Assembly: GCA_945901765.1 (NCBI GenBank)
Contig: CAMDLO010000018.1
Location: 1 to 33,268, forward strand
Length of the DNA stretch: 33,268 nucleotides
Direction of reading: 5' to 3'
From: Cyanobium sp. NIES-981
GTDB lineage: Bacteria; Cyanobacteriota; Cyanobacteriia; PCC-6307; Cyanobiaceae
Part shown: positions 8,390 to 19,700 of the stretch, piece after piece
Layout: every line of letters starts with the position of its first letter
Position numbering within the stretch: position 1 is the stretch's first letter
The notes under the pieces: generated by a model
What the model saw: only the letters and a program-made list of their open reading frames with translations
The model's database searches: none
What the model was told of the DNA's origin: nothing
Program-made: the position numbers and the translations under genes

Positions 8390-9427
8390 TCAACCCCTGC
8401 GTTTCAGGCCCGCCGCAGCGAACACGGCGTCCAGCGTGGCGGCTTCGCTCACCAGGCCGAAGCGCTCCGGCGGGCTGACCGGGTCATGCACGAAGTGGCG
8501 CTGCTGGATCGAAAACCGGTCCCAGGGGGTGACCTCCAGCCGCAGCAGGCCGATCAGGGCCTCCACCAGCCAGGGGGTGATCGCCACGCCCAGGGGGGGC
8601 ATCCAGCCGCCGCGCCAGCGCAGGAGCTGTCGCACTGTGTGATTCACGCTCACAACCGGCTGGCCCAGCACTAGCCGCCGCATCTTGCCCTGGTCGGCCT
8701 CGGGGTTAGGGCCGTGGGGCTGGCTGAGCAGGAGGACGCATACCCGGGCGATGTCGGCGGCATGGATGAAGTGGAAGCGGGCCTCCACGCGCAACCATTT
8801 CGCCAGCCACAACCAGCGGCAGGCCTCCACCAGTCCGGCCGTGAGATAGCTGGTGGGGAAGGGGCCGCTCCCATCCACGCGGCCGCCGAACACGAGCGTG
8901 GGGAAGATCGCCACGATCCGTTCCGCCAGGGGGTGCTCTTCCAGCTGCTGCAGGCAGAGGGCCTTGGTCTGGATGTACTCGGTGCCCTCGCTGAGGGCTT
9001 CCGGCAGCAGCTGCAGCTGGCGATCGAGCACCGAGGCGGTGGAGAAGTAGAGCACCTGCTCAAGCCGCTCGGGGTTGAGCAGGGCCAGCAGCTGCTTCAC
9101 GGCCACCACGTTGACCGCCATCGCCCGCTCCGGGTCACCCCAGGCGGTGGCGGTGTGCACGACCCGGGTGGCCGTGGCGATGGTCGCGGCATGGGGATCG
9201 AGCTGGCGCAGATCACCCACCAGCAGCGTGATGCGCGGGTGATCGCTCGGTACGGCGGTGAGTCTGGCGGGATCGCGCAGCAGCAGCAGCAGTTCGGCGT
9301 CGCTGTCGCGCAGGAGCTGCTGGGCGATGTGCTGGCCGACGCAGCCGCTGGCTCCGGTGATCAGGATCCGCTGCGGCCTGGCCGTGGCTGGGTTGACAGG
9401 CCGTGGGCCTGCCTGCGGGTCGCTCAC
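8390..9427 (-). CDS. NAD(P)-dependent epimerase/reductase (extended SDR)
   Basis: [22 protein letters not shown] Rossmann motif; [42 protein letters not shown]. Confidence 0.85.
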   Translation of the reverse strand: MSDPQAGPRPVNPATARPQRILITGASGCVGQHIAQQLLRDSDAELLLLLRDPARLTAVPSDHPRITLLVGDLRQLDPHAATIATATRVVHTATAWGDPERAMAVNVVAVKQLLALLNPERLEQVLYFSTASVLDRQLQLLPEALSEGTEYIQTKALCLQQLEEHPLAERIVAIFPTLVFGGRVDGSGPFPTSYLTAGLVEACRWLWLAKWLRVEARFHFIHAADIARVCVLLLSQPHGPNPEADQGKMRRLVLGQPVVSVNHTVRQLLRWRGGWMPPLGVAITPWLVEALIGLLRLEVTPWDRFSIQQRHFVHDPVSPPERFGLVSEAATLDAVFAAAGLKRRG

Positions 9428-10512
9428 ACCGCCGCTCCGAGGCGCTCCATCACGCTCTTGCCCGCCTCGAAGAAGAAGGCGCCGTTCTCCTCGGGGGTGC
9501 CAGGCAGGATGCCGTGGCCCAGGTTGAGGATGTGCTTGCGGCCGCGGGCCTTGCGCACGGTGTCGTCGATGCGGGCCCGGATCGCCTCGGGGGTGCCGAA
9601 CAGCAGGCCGGGGTCCACGTTGCCCTGCACGCCCACATGCTCCGGCAGGCGGGCCAGCCCCTCGGCCATGTCCACGGTCCAGTCGAGCGAGACGATGTCG
9701 ACACCGGTGGCCGCCATCCGCTCAATCACGCCGGCGCTGCCGGAGATGTAGAGGATGAACGGAGTGTCGGGATGGGTCTGTTTGACCAAATCCACCACTT
9801 TTTTCTGATACGGAGCAGCGAACGTGTCGTAATCCATCGGGCTGAGCTGGCCGGCCCAGGAATCGAACATCTGCACCACCTGGGCACCGGAGTCGATCTG
9901 GTAGCGCAGATAGGCGGCGATCGATTCAGCGAAGTGATCGAGCAACCTGTGCAGCAGCTCAGGCTCCCGGAAGGCCATCGCCTTGATCACGGCGTAGTTC
10001 TTGGAGCTCTTGCCCTCCACCACATAGGCGGCCAGGGTCCAGGGGGCGCCGACGAAGCCGAGCACGGCGGCCTCGTTGCCGACGGACTGGCGCAGGCGGC
10101 TGAGCACCTCCCCGACGAACGGCATGGACTCCGCCGGCTGCAGGGGGCGGAGCGCTTCGACCTGGGCCAGGCTGCGGATCGGGTCCTGAATGAGGGGGCC
10201 CTGGCTCTCGACGATGTCGAAGTCGATGCCCATGCCCGGCAGGGGCGTGAGGATGTCGGAAAACAGGATCACGCCATCGGGCTTGAAGGCGTGGAAGGGC
10301 TGCATCGAGATCTCGTAGGAGAGATCGGCGTTCTCCGACCGTTCCCGGAAACCGGGATGGCGGTCCCGCAGGTCGCGGTACACCTTCATGTAGCGACCGG
10401 CCTGGCGCATCATCCACACCGGCGGCCGCTCCACCTGCTCACCTCGGGCGGCGCGCAGCAGCAGGGGGGCGGTTCCGGTCATCGGCGGGCTGAAGTATGG
10501 GCGAGTCGGCAA
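9424..10512 (-). CDS. hemE: Uroporphyrinogen decarboxylase
   Basis: [71 protein letters not shown] is canonical HemE. Confidence 0.97.
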   Translation of the reverse strand: MPTRPYFSPPMTGTAPLLLRAARGEQVERPPVWMMRQAGRYMKVYRDLRDRHPGFRERSENADLSYEISMQPFHAFKPDGVILFSDILTPLPGMGIDFDIVESQGPLIQDPIRSLAQVEALRPLQPAESMPFVGEVLSRLRQSVGNEAAVLGFVGAPWTLAAYVVEGKSSKNYAVIKAMAFREPELLHRLLDHFAESIAAYLRYQIDSGAQVVQMFDSWAGQLSPMDYDTFAAPYQKKVVDLVKQTHPDTPFILYISGSAGVIERMAATGVDIVSLDWTVDMAEGLARLPEHVGVQGNVDPGLLFGTPEAIRARIDDTVRKARGRKHILNLGHGILPGTPEENGAFFFEAGKSVMERLGAAV

Positions 10513-10603
10513 CCTAACCCAAGGGTCCTGCCCATTCCCCCGGATCCCCCTGCCCGGCTTGACAAGCCTTGATCAACAGGCCAACCGTCGCCCGGAGCCC
10601 CGT

Positions 10604-12937
10604 CTACCCGCCTTGCCTGGCACCGTCGTCCGCTGCGGAGTCGTGATCTGTTGAACCGGATGGCACCTGGCTGCGTTTGGGATCGCGGCGGAATACCAGC
10701 AGGCTCAGCGGAGGCAGACAGAGATCCAGGGAGTGGTCATAGCCATGGATGGACCACTGGTCGGTGAACTTGCCGCCGAGGTTGCCGAGATTGCTGCCGC
10801 CATAGCGTTCGGAATCGGTGTTGAACGCCTCCTCGTAGAAGCCTTCAACGGGCACGCCGACGCGATAGTGGGAATGGCTCTGGGGGGTGAAGTTGGCCAC
10901 CACCACCACCCAGCGGCCGGTGGCACTCTCCCGCCGCATGAACGATATCACCGAGTGGCGATTGTCGTTGCAGTCGATCCACTGGAAGCCGTACTCGTTG
11001 AAATCATCGCCCCAGAGCGCCCGCTCTGATTTGTAAAACACGTTGAGATCGTCGACGAGGCGTTGCAGCCCCTGATGGGGGGCGTGTTGCAGCAGCTCCC
11101 ATTGCAGATCTCCCCAGACATTCCATTCAGCCCGTTGGCCGAACTCCATCCCCATGAAGATGGTCTTTTTGCCCGGATGGGTCCACATGTAGGCCAGCAG
11201 AGCCCTCACGTTGGCAAACTTTTGCCAGTCGTCGCCTGGCATCTTGTGGAGCAGGTTGCTCTTGCCGTGAACCACTTCGTCGTGGCTGAGGGCGAGCATG
11301 AAGTTTTCGGTGTAGGCGTACCAGATCGAGAACGTGACGTTGTTCTGATGGAACTGGCGGAACCACGGATCCAGCTCAAAGTAATCGAGCATGTCGTGCA
11401 TCCAGCCCATGTTCCATTTGAGGTTGAAGCCCAGTCCGCCGATGTTGGTGGGTTGGGTCACCATCGGCCAGGTGGTGGATTCCTCGGCGATTGAGAGGGC
11501 GCCGGGGAAGTGCTGGAACAGCACGTGGTTGGCCTGCTGCAGAAAGCGCACCGCTTCGGTGTTCTCCCGGCCGCCGTGCTCATTGGGCAGCCATTCGCCG
11601 TCAGGACGCAGATAGTCGCGGTAGAGCATCGAGGCAACCGCATCGACGCGGATGCCATCGATGTGGAATTCCTCGAACCAATACACGAGGTTGGCAACAA
11701 GGAAGTTGCGTACTTCGTTGCGGCTGTAATTGAAGATCAGGGTGCCCCACTCCTTGTGCTCACCGATGCGAGGATCGGCGTGTTCGTAGAGGTGATCACC
11801 ATCAAAGAACGCCAGGCCATGGGCATCCTTCGGGAAGTGCCCCGGTACCCAGTCGAGGATCACACCGAGGCCCTCCGCGTGGCAGCGGTCCACGAAGGCC
11901 CTGAACTCATCCGGCGTGCCGTAGCGGCTGGTGGGGGCGTACCAGCCCGTCACCTGGTACCCCCAGGAGCCATCGAAGGGATGCTCGGAGATCGGCATCA
12001 GCTCGATGTGGGTGAAGCCACGGGCCTTCACGTAAGGGATCACCCGCTCGGCAAGCTCCGGATAGGTGAGCAGACGAGCGCCCGGTTTGAGGTCGGCGGC
12101 CGGCACCGGCGGACGGGGGGTGCCATCGGGCTCCAGGTAAGGCGCGTCAGCACTGGCGTGCATCCAGCTGCCGAGGTGCATCTCGTACACCGCGATCGGC
12201 TGATCGAGCGGGTTGCGAGCGTCGCGCTCGGCCAGCCACTGCTGATCGCTCCAGCTGTGGCTACCGCTGAGCGGCTGCACGATCGTGCCGTTGGCCGGAC
12301 GCACCTCGTGCCGGAAGCCGTAGGGGTCAGCCTTGGCGTAGCAGTGGCCCTGCTGGGAGCGGATTTCGTACTTGTAGATCTCGCCTGCGCTCAGGCCGGG
12401 GATGAACAGTTCCCAGATGCCGCCATCGCGCCACTGCATCGGGTGGTGCCGGCCATCCCAGCTGTTGAAGTTGCCCAGCACAGCCACGCTGCGGGCGTTC
12501 GGTGCCCAGAGGCAGAACATCACCCCGGCGACCCCATCAAGCTCCGTGAGGTGAGCCCCCATCCGCCGCCAGATGTGGTGATGGTTGCCTTCGGCGAACA
12601 GCAGCCGGTCCAGCTCTCCCATCCACGCATGGCGGAAGGCCCAGGGATCGTGGGCTTCGTGCGTGATGCCTCCGCGTTCCACCCGCAACCGATAGCCGCT
12701 GCCGGGGTCGCCGCTGACCACGGCCTCAAAGATCCACGGGTGGTGCGGCGTCTCCATCGCCTGGCTCTGACCGGCGTGCAGCAGCTCAACCCGGTCGGCC
12801 TCAGGCATCCAGACCCGGATCACCCACTGGCCCGATTCGAGCGGCTGGGGGCCAAGCACGGCAAAGGGATGGTTGTGGCTGCAGTCAGCCAGACGCTGAC
12901 CGTCCCCGATCATCCAGTCGAGGTGGGGGACGGACAT
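10604..12937 (-). CDS. glgB: 1,4-alpha-glucan branching enzyme
   Basis: [84 protein letters not shown] opens at 12988; internal Met at 12937 ([13 protein letters not shown]) is a plausible start. Confidence 0.95.
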   Translation of the reverse strand: MSVPHLDWMIGDGQRLADCSHNHPFAVLGPQPLESGQWVIRVWMPEADRVELLHAGQSQAMETPHHPWIFEAVVSGDPGSGYRLRVERGGITHEAHDPWAFRHAWMGELDRLLFAEGNHHHIWRRMGAHLTELDGVAGVMFCLWAPNARSVAVLGNFNSWDGRHHPMQWRDGGIWELFIPGLSAGEIYKYEIRSQQGHCYAKADPYGFRHEVRPANGTIVQPLSGSHSWSDQQWLAERDARNPLDQPIAVYEMHLGSWMHASADAPYLEPDGTPRPPVPAADLKPGARLLTYPELAERVIPYVKARGFTHIELMPISEHPFDGSWGYQVTGWYAPTSRYGTPDEFRAFVDRCHAEGLGVILDWVPGHFPKDAHGLAFFDGDHLYEHADPRIGEHKEWGTLIFNYSRNEVRNFLVANLVYWFEEFHIDGIRVDAVASMLYRDYLRPDGEWLPNEHGGRENTEAVRFLQQANHVLFQHFPGALSIAEESTTWPMVTQPTNIGGLGFNLKWNMGWMHDMLDYFELDPWFRQFHQNNVTFSIWYAYTENFMLALSHDEVVHGKSNLLHKMPGDDWQKFANVRALLAYMWTHPGKKTIFMGMEFGQRAEWNVWGDLQWELLQHAPHQGLQRLVDDLNVFYKSERALWGDDFNEYGFQWIDCNDNRHSVISFMRRESATGRWVVVVANFTPQSHSHYRVGVPVEGFYEEAFNTDSERYGGSNLGNLGGKFTDQWSIHGYDHSLDLCLPPLSLLVFRRDPKRSQVPSGSTDHDSAADDGARQGG

Positions 12938-13018
12938 CGGCAGACGGCACGGTTGGCGGGAGCTTAAGCGGCTTTCCCTCCAGACCAAGGCCGGTGGGCT
13001 TGGCGGACCCCAATCCGA

Positions 13019-13795
13019 TCAGCGCACCGGGGCAGGAACGGGTTTCGGCCTGATCGGGTCCTGGGGGAAATCGACGTTGATGATCTCGTTGTTCTGATTG
13101 AGGACCACGAACAGGGAGTCGGTGATGCGGTTGAACTCGGTGTTCACCAGCACCAGCTGGCTGTCGGGTCCCTGCTCGGCTTCGACGACGCGCCGAACCC
13201 GGATGAAGTTGCCGGTGTAGCGCTGCAGCTGCTGCCATTTCGCCTGCAGGGTGGCCGGGGTGAGTTCCTCCTGCAGGGGCAGGCTGAGGAAGCTGCGGGC
13301 GGTGATGAAATGACCGCCGCTGAGCGCCCGCACGAAGTCGGCGGCCACCTGGCTGGCCTTGGCGTCGGTGAGATCGAGGTGATAGCCGTCGAGCTCTCCC
13401 CTGCTGTTCAGCACCATGAACAGATCGCGGGTGCCGGCACTGGTGCGCAGGCTGGCCTCCACCGTGGTGGTGCGCAGACCGCCGCGCACGCTCAGCAGCG
13501 TCCAGCTGAGCAGCTGGGGCTGGGTTCGCATCGACTCCGCCACCATGGCCGGGCTGCTGGTGGCCTTGAGCTGCTCGGAGAACTGGCTGAAGCGCAGGTT
13601 GGGATCACGGCTCTGGACTGCCTCGAGAATCCGATTGGCGGCCTGCCTGGCCTGCTCCACCGTCAGGTTGGACCCTGACGGCTGCTGGAGCGCTGCACCG
13701 GCCGCAGCAGCGGGCTGGGCCATGGCGGCTTCAGGCCCGCCCAGCAGGCTCGACGAGCAGAGCAGAGCCAGGCCCAGCAAGGCGGCGCGCGACAT
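13019..13795 (-). CDS. Secreted cyanobacterial protein with two similar domains (possibly DUF3887-like)
   Basis: Signal peptide MSRAALLGLALLCSSSLLGGPEAAMAQ; repeated motifs GTRDLFMVLNSRGELDGYHLD and ITDSLFVVLNQNNEIINVDFP. The track ORF starts at 13810; the Met at 13795 overlaps the upstream stop as TGATG. Confidence 0.6.
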   Translation of the reverse strand: MSRAALLGLALLCSSSLLGGPEAAMAQPAAAAGAALQQPSGSNLTVEQARQAANRILEAVQSRDPNLRFSQFSEQLKATSSPAMVAESMRTQPQLLSWTLLSVRGGLRTTTVEASLRTSAGTRDLFMVLNSRGELDGYHLDLTDAKASQVAADFVRALSGGHFITARSFLSLPLQEELTPATLQAKWQQLQRYTGNFIRVRRVVEAEQGPDSQLVLVNTEFNRITDSLFVVLNQNNEIINVDFPQDPIRPKPVPAPVR

Positions 13796-15405
13796 CAGAA
13801 ACCGGGACAAATCTCGGCCCAGTTTGCCCCAGATTGGCGATCGGGCCGCTCCAGGGGGAGCAGCTCCAGCTGGGCTCCCGCCAGCTCCAGGCAGAGACTG
13901 ATCACGCGATGCTCCGGACCGCTGTCCCCCCAGCCGACTGCGCCCGTGCCGGGATTGACGGCGATCTGTGGCCAGGCCGCCCCGGCCAGCGACAGGCGCA
14001 AGCGCTCGCCCGCTTTGAGATCGAGCAGCAACGGCTGCAGCGTCACGGTGCGCCAGCGGCTCTCCAGACAGTGGTCACCGCGATGCCGCTGCACGCCGGT
14101 GCACAGCTGCTGCACGCGGCCGTCGGGCCAGATGCGCGAGAGGGCGATACAGAGGTCGAAGCCCGGTTGGTCGGCGCTCACCCGCAGCCGCAGGCGTGGT
14201 CGGCATGCCAGCAGCTGGGGCTTCTCGAGCGTCGGGCTGCTGAAGCAGGCCACATCGCGGCGCTGATCGAGATCCGCCCGGTCACAGCAGCCTGGATCCA
14301 GACCCAGATGGCCGCCCCGGCCGGGCACGGGCCGCCAGGGATCGTGGACCAGCCAGACCTGGCCGTCGCTGGCAGGCTCGCTGGCCAGGCTCTGGTCTGA
14401 CCTGAGCCACCAGTCCCTCCGAGCTGTGCCGCAATCCTCCAGGGACCGCCAGCTCCGGTCCCGTCCGCTCTGCAGCAGCACGGCTTGATCCAGCTCAGCA
14501 GCGGTCTGTGGCGATGACCCGTCGGGGCCGCCCAGATGCCGGCGGAAAAACGCCAGCTGCAGGGCGTCGATGCCCTCCTGCCAGTTCAGATGACTCCAGT
14601 CGCCGATGCGCAGCAGCGGTTCGCCACCAGCCGCCAGCGCCCGCCGCCAGAGGTCCAGCACCCCTTCCAGGTGGGGGTCGTGCCACCCACCCACCAGTAG
14701 CAGGGGGATGCGACCCAGGCCCGCCGCCTGATGCACAGGCCAGCCCTCGTCGTGCAGGGGATCGCTGTGCAGCCATCGCCAGGCCATGCCATCGGCGTCA
14801 TGGCGCTCCAGCAGCGCCGGACCTTCATGCAGAAAGCTGCCGTCGGCCAGGCAGCGCCGGATGGTGCTCCAGCCCTGCCGATCGTGGCGGCGGCGGCAGG
14901 CCAGGGCCGCGAGCTGCAGCCCCCAGGCCAGGCCCAGGGCCCACCAGTGGGCCCCGCCGCTGCACGCCCAGTGCTCCCGTTCCGCCAGGCCTGTCATCGC
15001 CGCGGCGGCGCAATCGGGCCAGCCCGCCGCCGCTTCGGCGTCGCTCACCAGGGCCGTCAGCCCCTGGTAGGAAAAGCCGTAGCAACCGACCTTGCCGTTG
15101 CACTCCGGCAGCTGTCGCACCCAGCGCAGGCTGTCCGCCGTATCGGCTGCCTCCTGGCTGAAGCCCCCGAAGCGGCCTGTCGCGTCGCCCTGGCCGCGCA
15201 CGTCCTGCACCACCACCAGGAATCCGTGGGCCGCGTACCAGGCGGGGTGGGCATAGGTGGGGGTGGAGGCGATCGCCCGTCCATAGGGCTGGCGCATCAG
15301 CAGTGCCGGCCAGGGGCCATCTCCCTGCGGTGCCCATAAACGACTGACCAGCCGGGTGCCATCCCGGCAGGTCATCCAGGCGTCTTGCCATTGGGACGCT
15401 GTCAC
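13795..15405 (-). CDS. CocE/NonD-family (peptidase S15-like) hydrolase
   Basis: MTCRDGTRLVSRLWAPQGDGPWPALLMRQPYGR, VVQDVRGQGDATGRF, nucleophile region VGCYGFSYQGLTAL, and C-terminal beta domain. GTG start adjacent to the upstream stop. Confidence 0.88.
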   Translation of the reverse strand: MTASQWQDAWMTCRDGTRLVSRLWAPQGDGPWPALLMRQPYGRAIASTPTYAHPAWYAAHGFLVVVQDVRGQGDATGRFGGFSQEAADTADSLRWVRQLPECNGKVGCYGFSYQGLTALVSDAEAAAGWPDCAAAAMTGLAEREHWACSGGAHWWALGLAWGLQLAALACRRRHDRQGWSTIRRCLADGSFLHEGPALLERHDADGMAWRWLHSDPLHDEGWPVHQAAGLGRIPLLLVGGWHDPHLEGVLDLWRRALAAGGEPLLRIGDWSHLNWQEGIDALQLAFFRRHLGGPDGSSPQTAAELDQAVLLQSGRDRSWRSLEDCGTARRDWWLRSDQSLASEPASDGQVWLVHDPWRPVPGRGGHLGLDPGCCDRADLDQRRDVACFSSPTLEKPQLLACRPRLRLRVSADQPGFDLCIALSRIWPDGRVQQLCTGVQRHRGDHCLESRWRTVTLQPLLLDLKAGERLRLSLAGAAWPQIAVNPGTGAVGWGDSGPEHRVISLCLELAGAQLELLPLERPDRQSGANWAEICPGF

Positions 15406-15705
15406 TCAGCGCACGTCCGGGCAGTGCAGGCCCACCACGTAGGTGGTCAGCACCTCGGCATCCATCGGCGTCAGGTTCTCCTGGCTGGCGATCTGCTGAA
15501 TGGCCCGTTTGCTCGTGTAGGAGATGCCCTGGCGGTTCAGGTCCCGCAGCTGCTCGCACAGCTTGCGGGCCCGCGCCGGATCGCGCTTGACCGCTTGCAG
15601 CAGGTTGGACTGAGCCCGGGCCGGGGCTGCAAAGCACAGGCCCGGCAGGGGACTGGCGGTGACTTGCAGCAGCAGGGTGGCGGCGAGCATGGTCAGACGC
15701 GCCAT
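15406..15705 (-). CDS. Small secreted hypothetical protein
   Basis: In-frame Met at 15705 gives signal peptide MARLTMLAATLLLQVTASPLPGLCFAAPARAQ; tail TPMDAEVLTTYVVGLHCPDVR. Track ORF opens at 15768. Confidence 0.5.
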   Translation of the reverse strand: MARLTMLAATLLLQVTASPLPGLCFAAPARAQSNLLQAVKRDPARARKLCEQLRDLNRQGISYTSKRAIQQIASQENLTPMDAEVLTTYVVGLHCPDVR

Positions 15706-15807
15706 CCCCGGGGGCCTGGCGAGCGTGGGCAGATCAGGCATCACGGCCGCACGGATCAACACCTCCATTGTCTTGACGGCAGCCGCGGCTCTGGTGGAGC
15801 TCAGGGG

Positions 15808-16188
15808 TCAGTTTCCGGCCTGGCGAGCACGCTGGATCCAGCTGTTGAGCATCGCCAGGTTGGGCGGGGGGACGGCAGTGCCCGTGAGACGGCGCTGGAG
15901 TCGTCCGGTGCGCACCCAGAGTTGCTGAGGATCGGCCGCCGCCAGGCTGCGCCGATCCGGCACACCGGCCTGCAGCAGCAGCGCTGCATGGCCGGGATTG
16001 AGGCCGAGCTCACTCACCAGCCGGGCCTGGCCGCGCAGTCGGGTCAGGGTGACGGCGCTGGCGCTGTGGCGGGTCGCGATCCTGGCCAGAGCCAGGTCGT
16101 CGAGTGCGGCCAGGGCCGGCCAGTCGGAGATCCGTTCCCGCTCCAGGGCGCGCCGTTCCCGCTCGGAATGGCCGCTCAGGTCGATCAA
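15808..16188 (-). CDS. Helix-hairpin-helix-like DUF4332-type protein
   Basis: LGLNPGHAALLLQAGVPDRRSLAAADPQQLWVRTGRLQRRLTG resembles DUF4332 HhH repeats. Confidence 0.55.
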   Translation of the reverse strand: MIDLSGHSERERRALERERISDWPALAALDDLALARIATRHSASAVTLTRLRGQARLVSELGLNPGHAALLLQAGVPDRRSLAAADPQQLWVRTGRLQRRLTGTAVPPPNLAMLNSWIQRARQAGN

Positions 16189-16652
16189 GAGCCCGCTTGG
16201 ATTTCACCGGTGCGCAGGTCCTGCTGCACCTCAGCCAGCACCACCGGTGCACTGCGACCCGGGCCGGCCGTCTCGACCCGCCGCAGGCGCACCCGCACAC
16301 GGCCGTCGTCGCTCTGGCGGCCGTTGCCGCGGAGGTTGCGGGCCACCTGTTCGATCGATGGGGCCGCAGCGGCGAGGGGCAGGTCGGCTGGGGCGGCGGC
16401 AATCACCAGGTCCCCGCCGTTGTCGAACACCACGGGCACGCTCACCGCTCCTGCCACGGTGACCCTGGGGCGATAGCTCACCGCGAAGGCCAGGCAGGAG
16501 AGCGCCAGCAACGCAGTGAAGCTGGTGATGCCGACCAGCCGGAAGCGGATTCCCCAGCGCAGCAGGAAGCCCGCGCTGGTCAGCAGGGCCAGTACCCCAC
16601 TGGCGGCACCCAGCCATTCGCCGGCCACCAGCAGGATCGGGTCGGCGCTCAT
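16185..16652 (-). CDS. Ycf51-like (DUF2518) membrane protein
   Basis: Two TM segments; LRWGIRFRLVGITSFTALLALSCLAFAVSYRPRVTVAGAVSVPVVFDNG matches my memory of Ycf51. Track ORF opens at 16673; Met at 16652 also possible. Confidence 0.6.
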   Translation of the reverse strand: MSADPILLVAGEWLGAASGVLALLTSAGFLLRWGIRFRLVGITSFTALLALSCLAFAVSYRPRVTVAGAVSVPVVFDNGGDLVIAAAPADLPLAAAAPSIEQVARNLRGNGRQSDDGRVRVRLRRVETAGPGRSAPVVLAEVQQDLRTGEIQAGS

Positions 16653-16717
16653 CAGCTCATCGCAGCTGGACAACGACCTTATATTGCGCCCGTCGCGGCG
16701 CTGGATCTCCGGGTTTC

Positions 16718-19700
16718 ATGGCGGAGTTGCCAGATTCAGGCCCGCCTTCTCCCGGTTCATCCGCTTCAGGGTCATCAGCTTCAGGGCCATCAGCTTCTGG
16801 GTTACCCGCTTCAGGGCCATCCCTACCAGTCGATCCCCCCGCGGCCCCAGCTCGCAGCCCCCAGTCCCGGCTGCGGCCACTCCCCCTGCTGCTGGCACTT
16901 GGGGCCGGATCTGCGGGTCTGATCGGCTTGGCCCTCACCATGGCGGACCGGCTGGCCGAGTCGCTCTACGACCGTCACCGCCTTCAGCTGGAGCGTCAGC
17001 TGGGGGCGGTGTTGGGTCACCAGCTGGTGCTGGGGCCCTATCGCGGCATCAGCTGGTTTGGTCTGCAACTCGGTGAGACCAAACTGCTGCCTGAGAGCGA
17101 CGATCCATCGAGGATCACCGCCAGTGGTCTGGCTCTGAGCCTGGATCCGCTCAGCAGCCTGCGCCGTCGCCTGCCGGTGCTGGAGCTTCGCCTTGATGGC
17201 CTTGATCTGGATCTGCGGCGCAACCTGGCAGGCGGAGTCTGGCGCTTTGGCCCTGTCGTTTCCGGCCAGGCTCCTCCGCGGCTGGATCTGCGCCTGCGCC
17301 TCGGCCGCTCCGCCCGTCTGCGTGCCCCCGATCTGCGTCTCGATGTGCCCGTTCAGGGCCAGGTGTCGATCAGCCCGCACCGTCAGGAGATCGCCGCTGG
17401 GCTCAGTTTTGGCTCACCCGGTGCAGGCCCCGCTCCGCTGCAGCTTGTGGGCGGGGGCAACTGGTCGCAGGGGCGCTGGCGCGGCTCCCTGCTCACGCGC
17501 CGGTTCGATCTGGCCCAGCTCACCCCCTCTCTGGCTCTGCCTGGCCAGCTGCGTGGCCGAGCCGATGGCCGCCTGCAGCTGGCCTGGGCCCGCAACCGTC
17601 CCCAGTGCCAGGGCGACCTGCGGCTGCGCGGTGTGAGCTGGCGGAGCGGCCCTGACCAGCCGTCCGTCGAGCTGGCGTCACCGCTTCTCCAATGTCGTGA
17701 GGGCACCGTCCGCTTGCCGTCCACCCCCTGGCGCTGGGGGAAGCTGGGCGGCCAGGTGGCCCTGCGGGCCGGCTGGGGAGAGCGCCAGCTGACGGTTGAG
17801 GCGATCGAGATGCGCCGCGGGGCCTCCTGGTTGCGCGGCCGGGGCCGGGTCGGCAGCCGGCTCGATCTGACCGGCCGCTGGCGGCTTCAGCCCGGGGATC
17901 TCCCTCTGCCGAGCGGCATCCCTGCCGGCCTGATCGGTGGAGAGGTGGTTGGTGACCTGCAGCTGGCGGGCAGCTGGCGCCAACCGACGTTCACCAGCAA
18001 CCTCCGCCAGAGCGTCAATCCCCTGCTCGCCGCCTGGCGGGCCCAGCTGGTCTGGCGCAACGATTGGCTGCTGCTGACGGCATTCAACAGTGACCATCTG
18101 CAGGCCCGTGGCCGCCTGCCCCTCGGCCTGAGCGGCGGCAGGGGCGTGCGTGTCGGTGATCTCACGCTCGAGACGCGGCTGCGCGCCTATCCCCTGCAGC
18201 GGCTCGGCCCCCTGTTCGGCACCCAGCTGGGTGGTCTGCTCTCCGCCGAGGGCACCGTGCGCGGTCCGCTTGCAGCGTTGACGCCCGCCTTCCAACTCCA
18301 GGTCGAGCGGCCCCGGGCCGGTCCCCTGCAGCTGGCGGAGCGCTGGCAGGGCAGCTGGCAGGGTGAACCCACAGGCGGCGGCCGACTGGCGATGCGGCCC
18401 AGCGGACGGGAGGGCCTGCTGCAGGCTCGCCTTGATCGGCGCTGGGTGCCGGTGGCCATCAGCCTCGATCGCCAGGGGGGCCGCCTTCAGCTGGATGGCA
18501 GCCCGCGGGCCTACCGATGGCAGGCGCGGGCGTTCCCCCTGGCTGGTCTGCAGCTGGCGCTCGGCTCGAGGGGGCTGTTCCAGTCCCTGCAGGGCCAACT
18601 GGCCGGTGCTGGTGTGCTCGAACTGCAGCCCTTGGCGTTTCGTGGCCGCGTGGAGCTCGAGCGGGCCGGCGTGCTGGGCGTGACGGCGTCGCGGGTGCGG
18701 CTTGAGGGTGCATACGCCCAGCGCCGCTACCAGGCCCGGGGCGCGGTGGCGCTGCTGGATGGCGGCACCCTGGACCTCGACTGGAGCGGCCGCTGGCGTG
18801 GGGCCTACCAGGCCCGCATCCGGGGCGAGTCGCTCAGCGACAGCCTGGTGCGCCAGCTTCTGGACGCCTGGCCCCGCTGGCATGGCCGCCAGGCGGCCGT
18901 CCCTGGACGGGCCGCTGATCTGGGTTCCCTGCTGATCGACACCCTCGGCGCGAGCATCGATGCCCAGCTCGCCGCACTCAACCGTGCCCATGCGGCTGCG
19001 GCCTTCGGCCTCCAGCAGCAGCGGCTCACTCTCTCCAGCGCGGAGCGGCTGGACCGCCTTGCCGCCCGCTTCAATCTCACCGCTGACCTCAGCGGTCCCC
19101 GCCTGATCGATACCCGGGTCGATCTTCAGATGAGCGGTCATCTCTGGTTGCCCGGTCAGGATCGGGACCAGGCTCTGACCGGCGATCCGCTGCGTCTGTC
19201 GCTGCAGGGGCCTGTGCGGCTTGGCGGCGGTCAGTTGTCGCTTTCCGGGGTGCCCCTGGCCCTGTTGGCCCTGCTCACCCCGGTGCCGGCGGAACTGCGG
19301 GGCACCCTGGCAGCACAGGTGCGCTACCGCCTGGCCAGCACGCCTGCTCTGGCGGTCGATCTGGCCCTCGAGGAGGCCGGTCTCGGGGAGACTGACCTCA
19401 GCCTGGAGCGCGGTACCGTCAGCCTCGAGGGGGACGCCCTGCAGCTCGATCTCGCCCTTCGGGCCGCTGAGGCCGGCGGGGGGATCGAGCTGGTGGGCCA
19501 GGTGCCGCTCGATCCCCGTCAGGACGGCGTGGAACTGCGGCTCAGCAGCCGGGATGACGGTCTGCTGTTTCTGAGTCGTCTGGCGGGTCCCGGTGTCCGC
19601 TGGAAAGATGGTCGCGCCGACCTGCAGCTGCTCGTGCGCGGCAGCCTGCAGCGCCCCCTGGCCAACGGCTTCCTGCGGGTGCAGAACGGCGAACTGGACC

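Noticed and set aside
10556-10568. Short palindrome GGCTTG-A-CAAGCC between glgB and hemE
   Set aside because: Too short a spacer for an RNA hairpin and too common a pattern to call an operator without comparison data.
11510-12967. 485-aa plus-strand ORF opposite glgB
   Set aside because: Antisense of a canonical branching enzyme; no domain signature.
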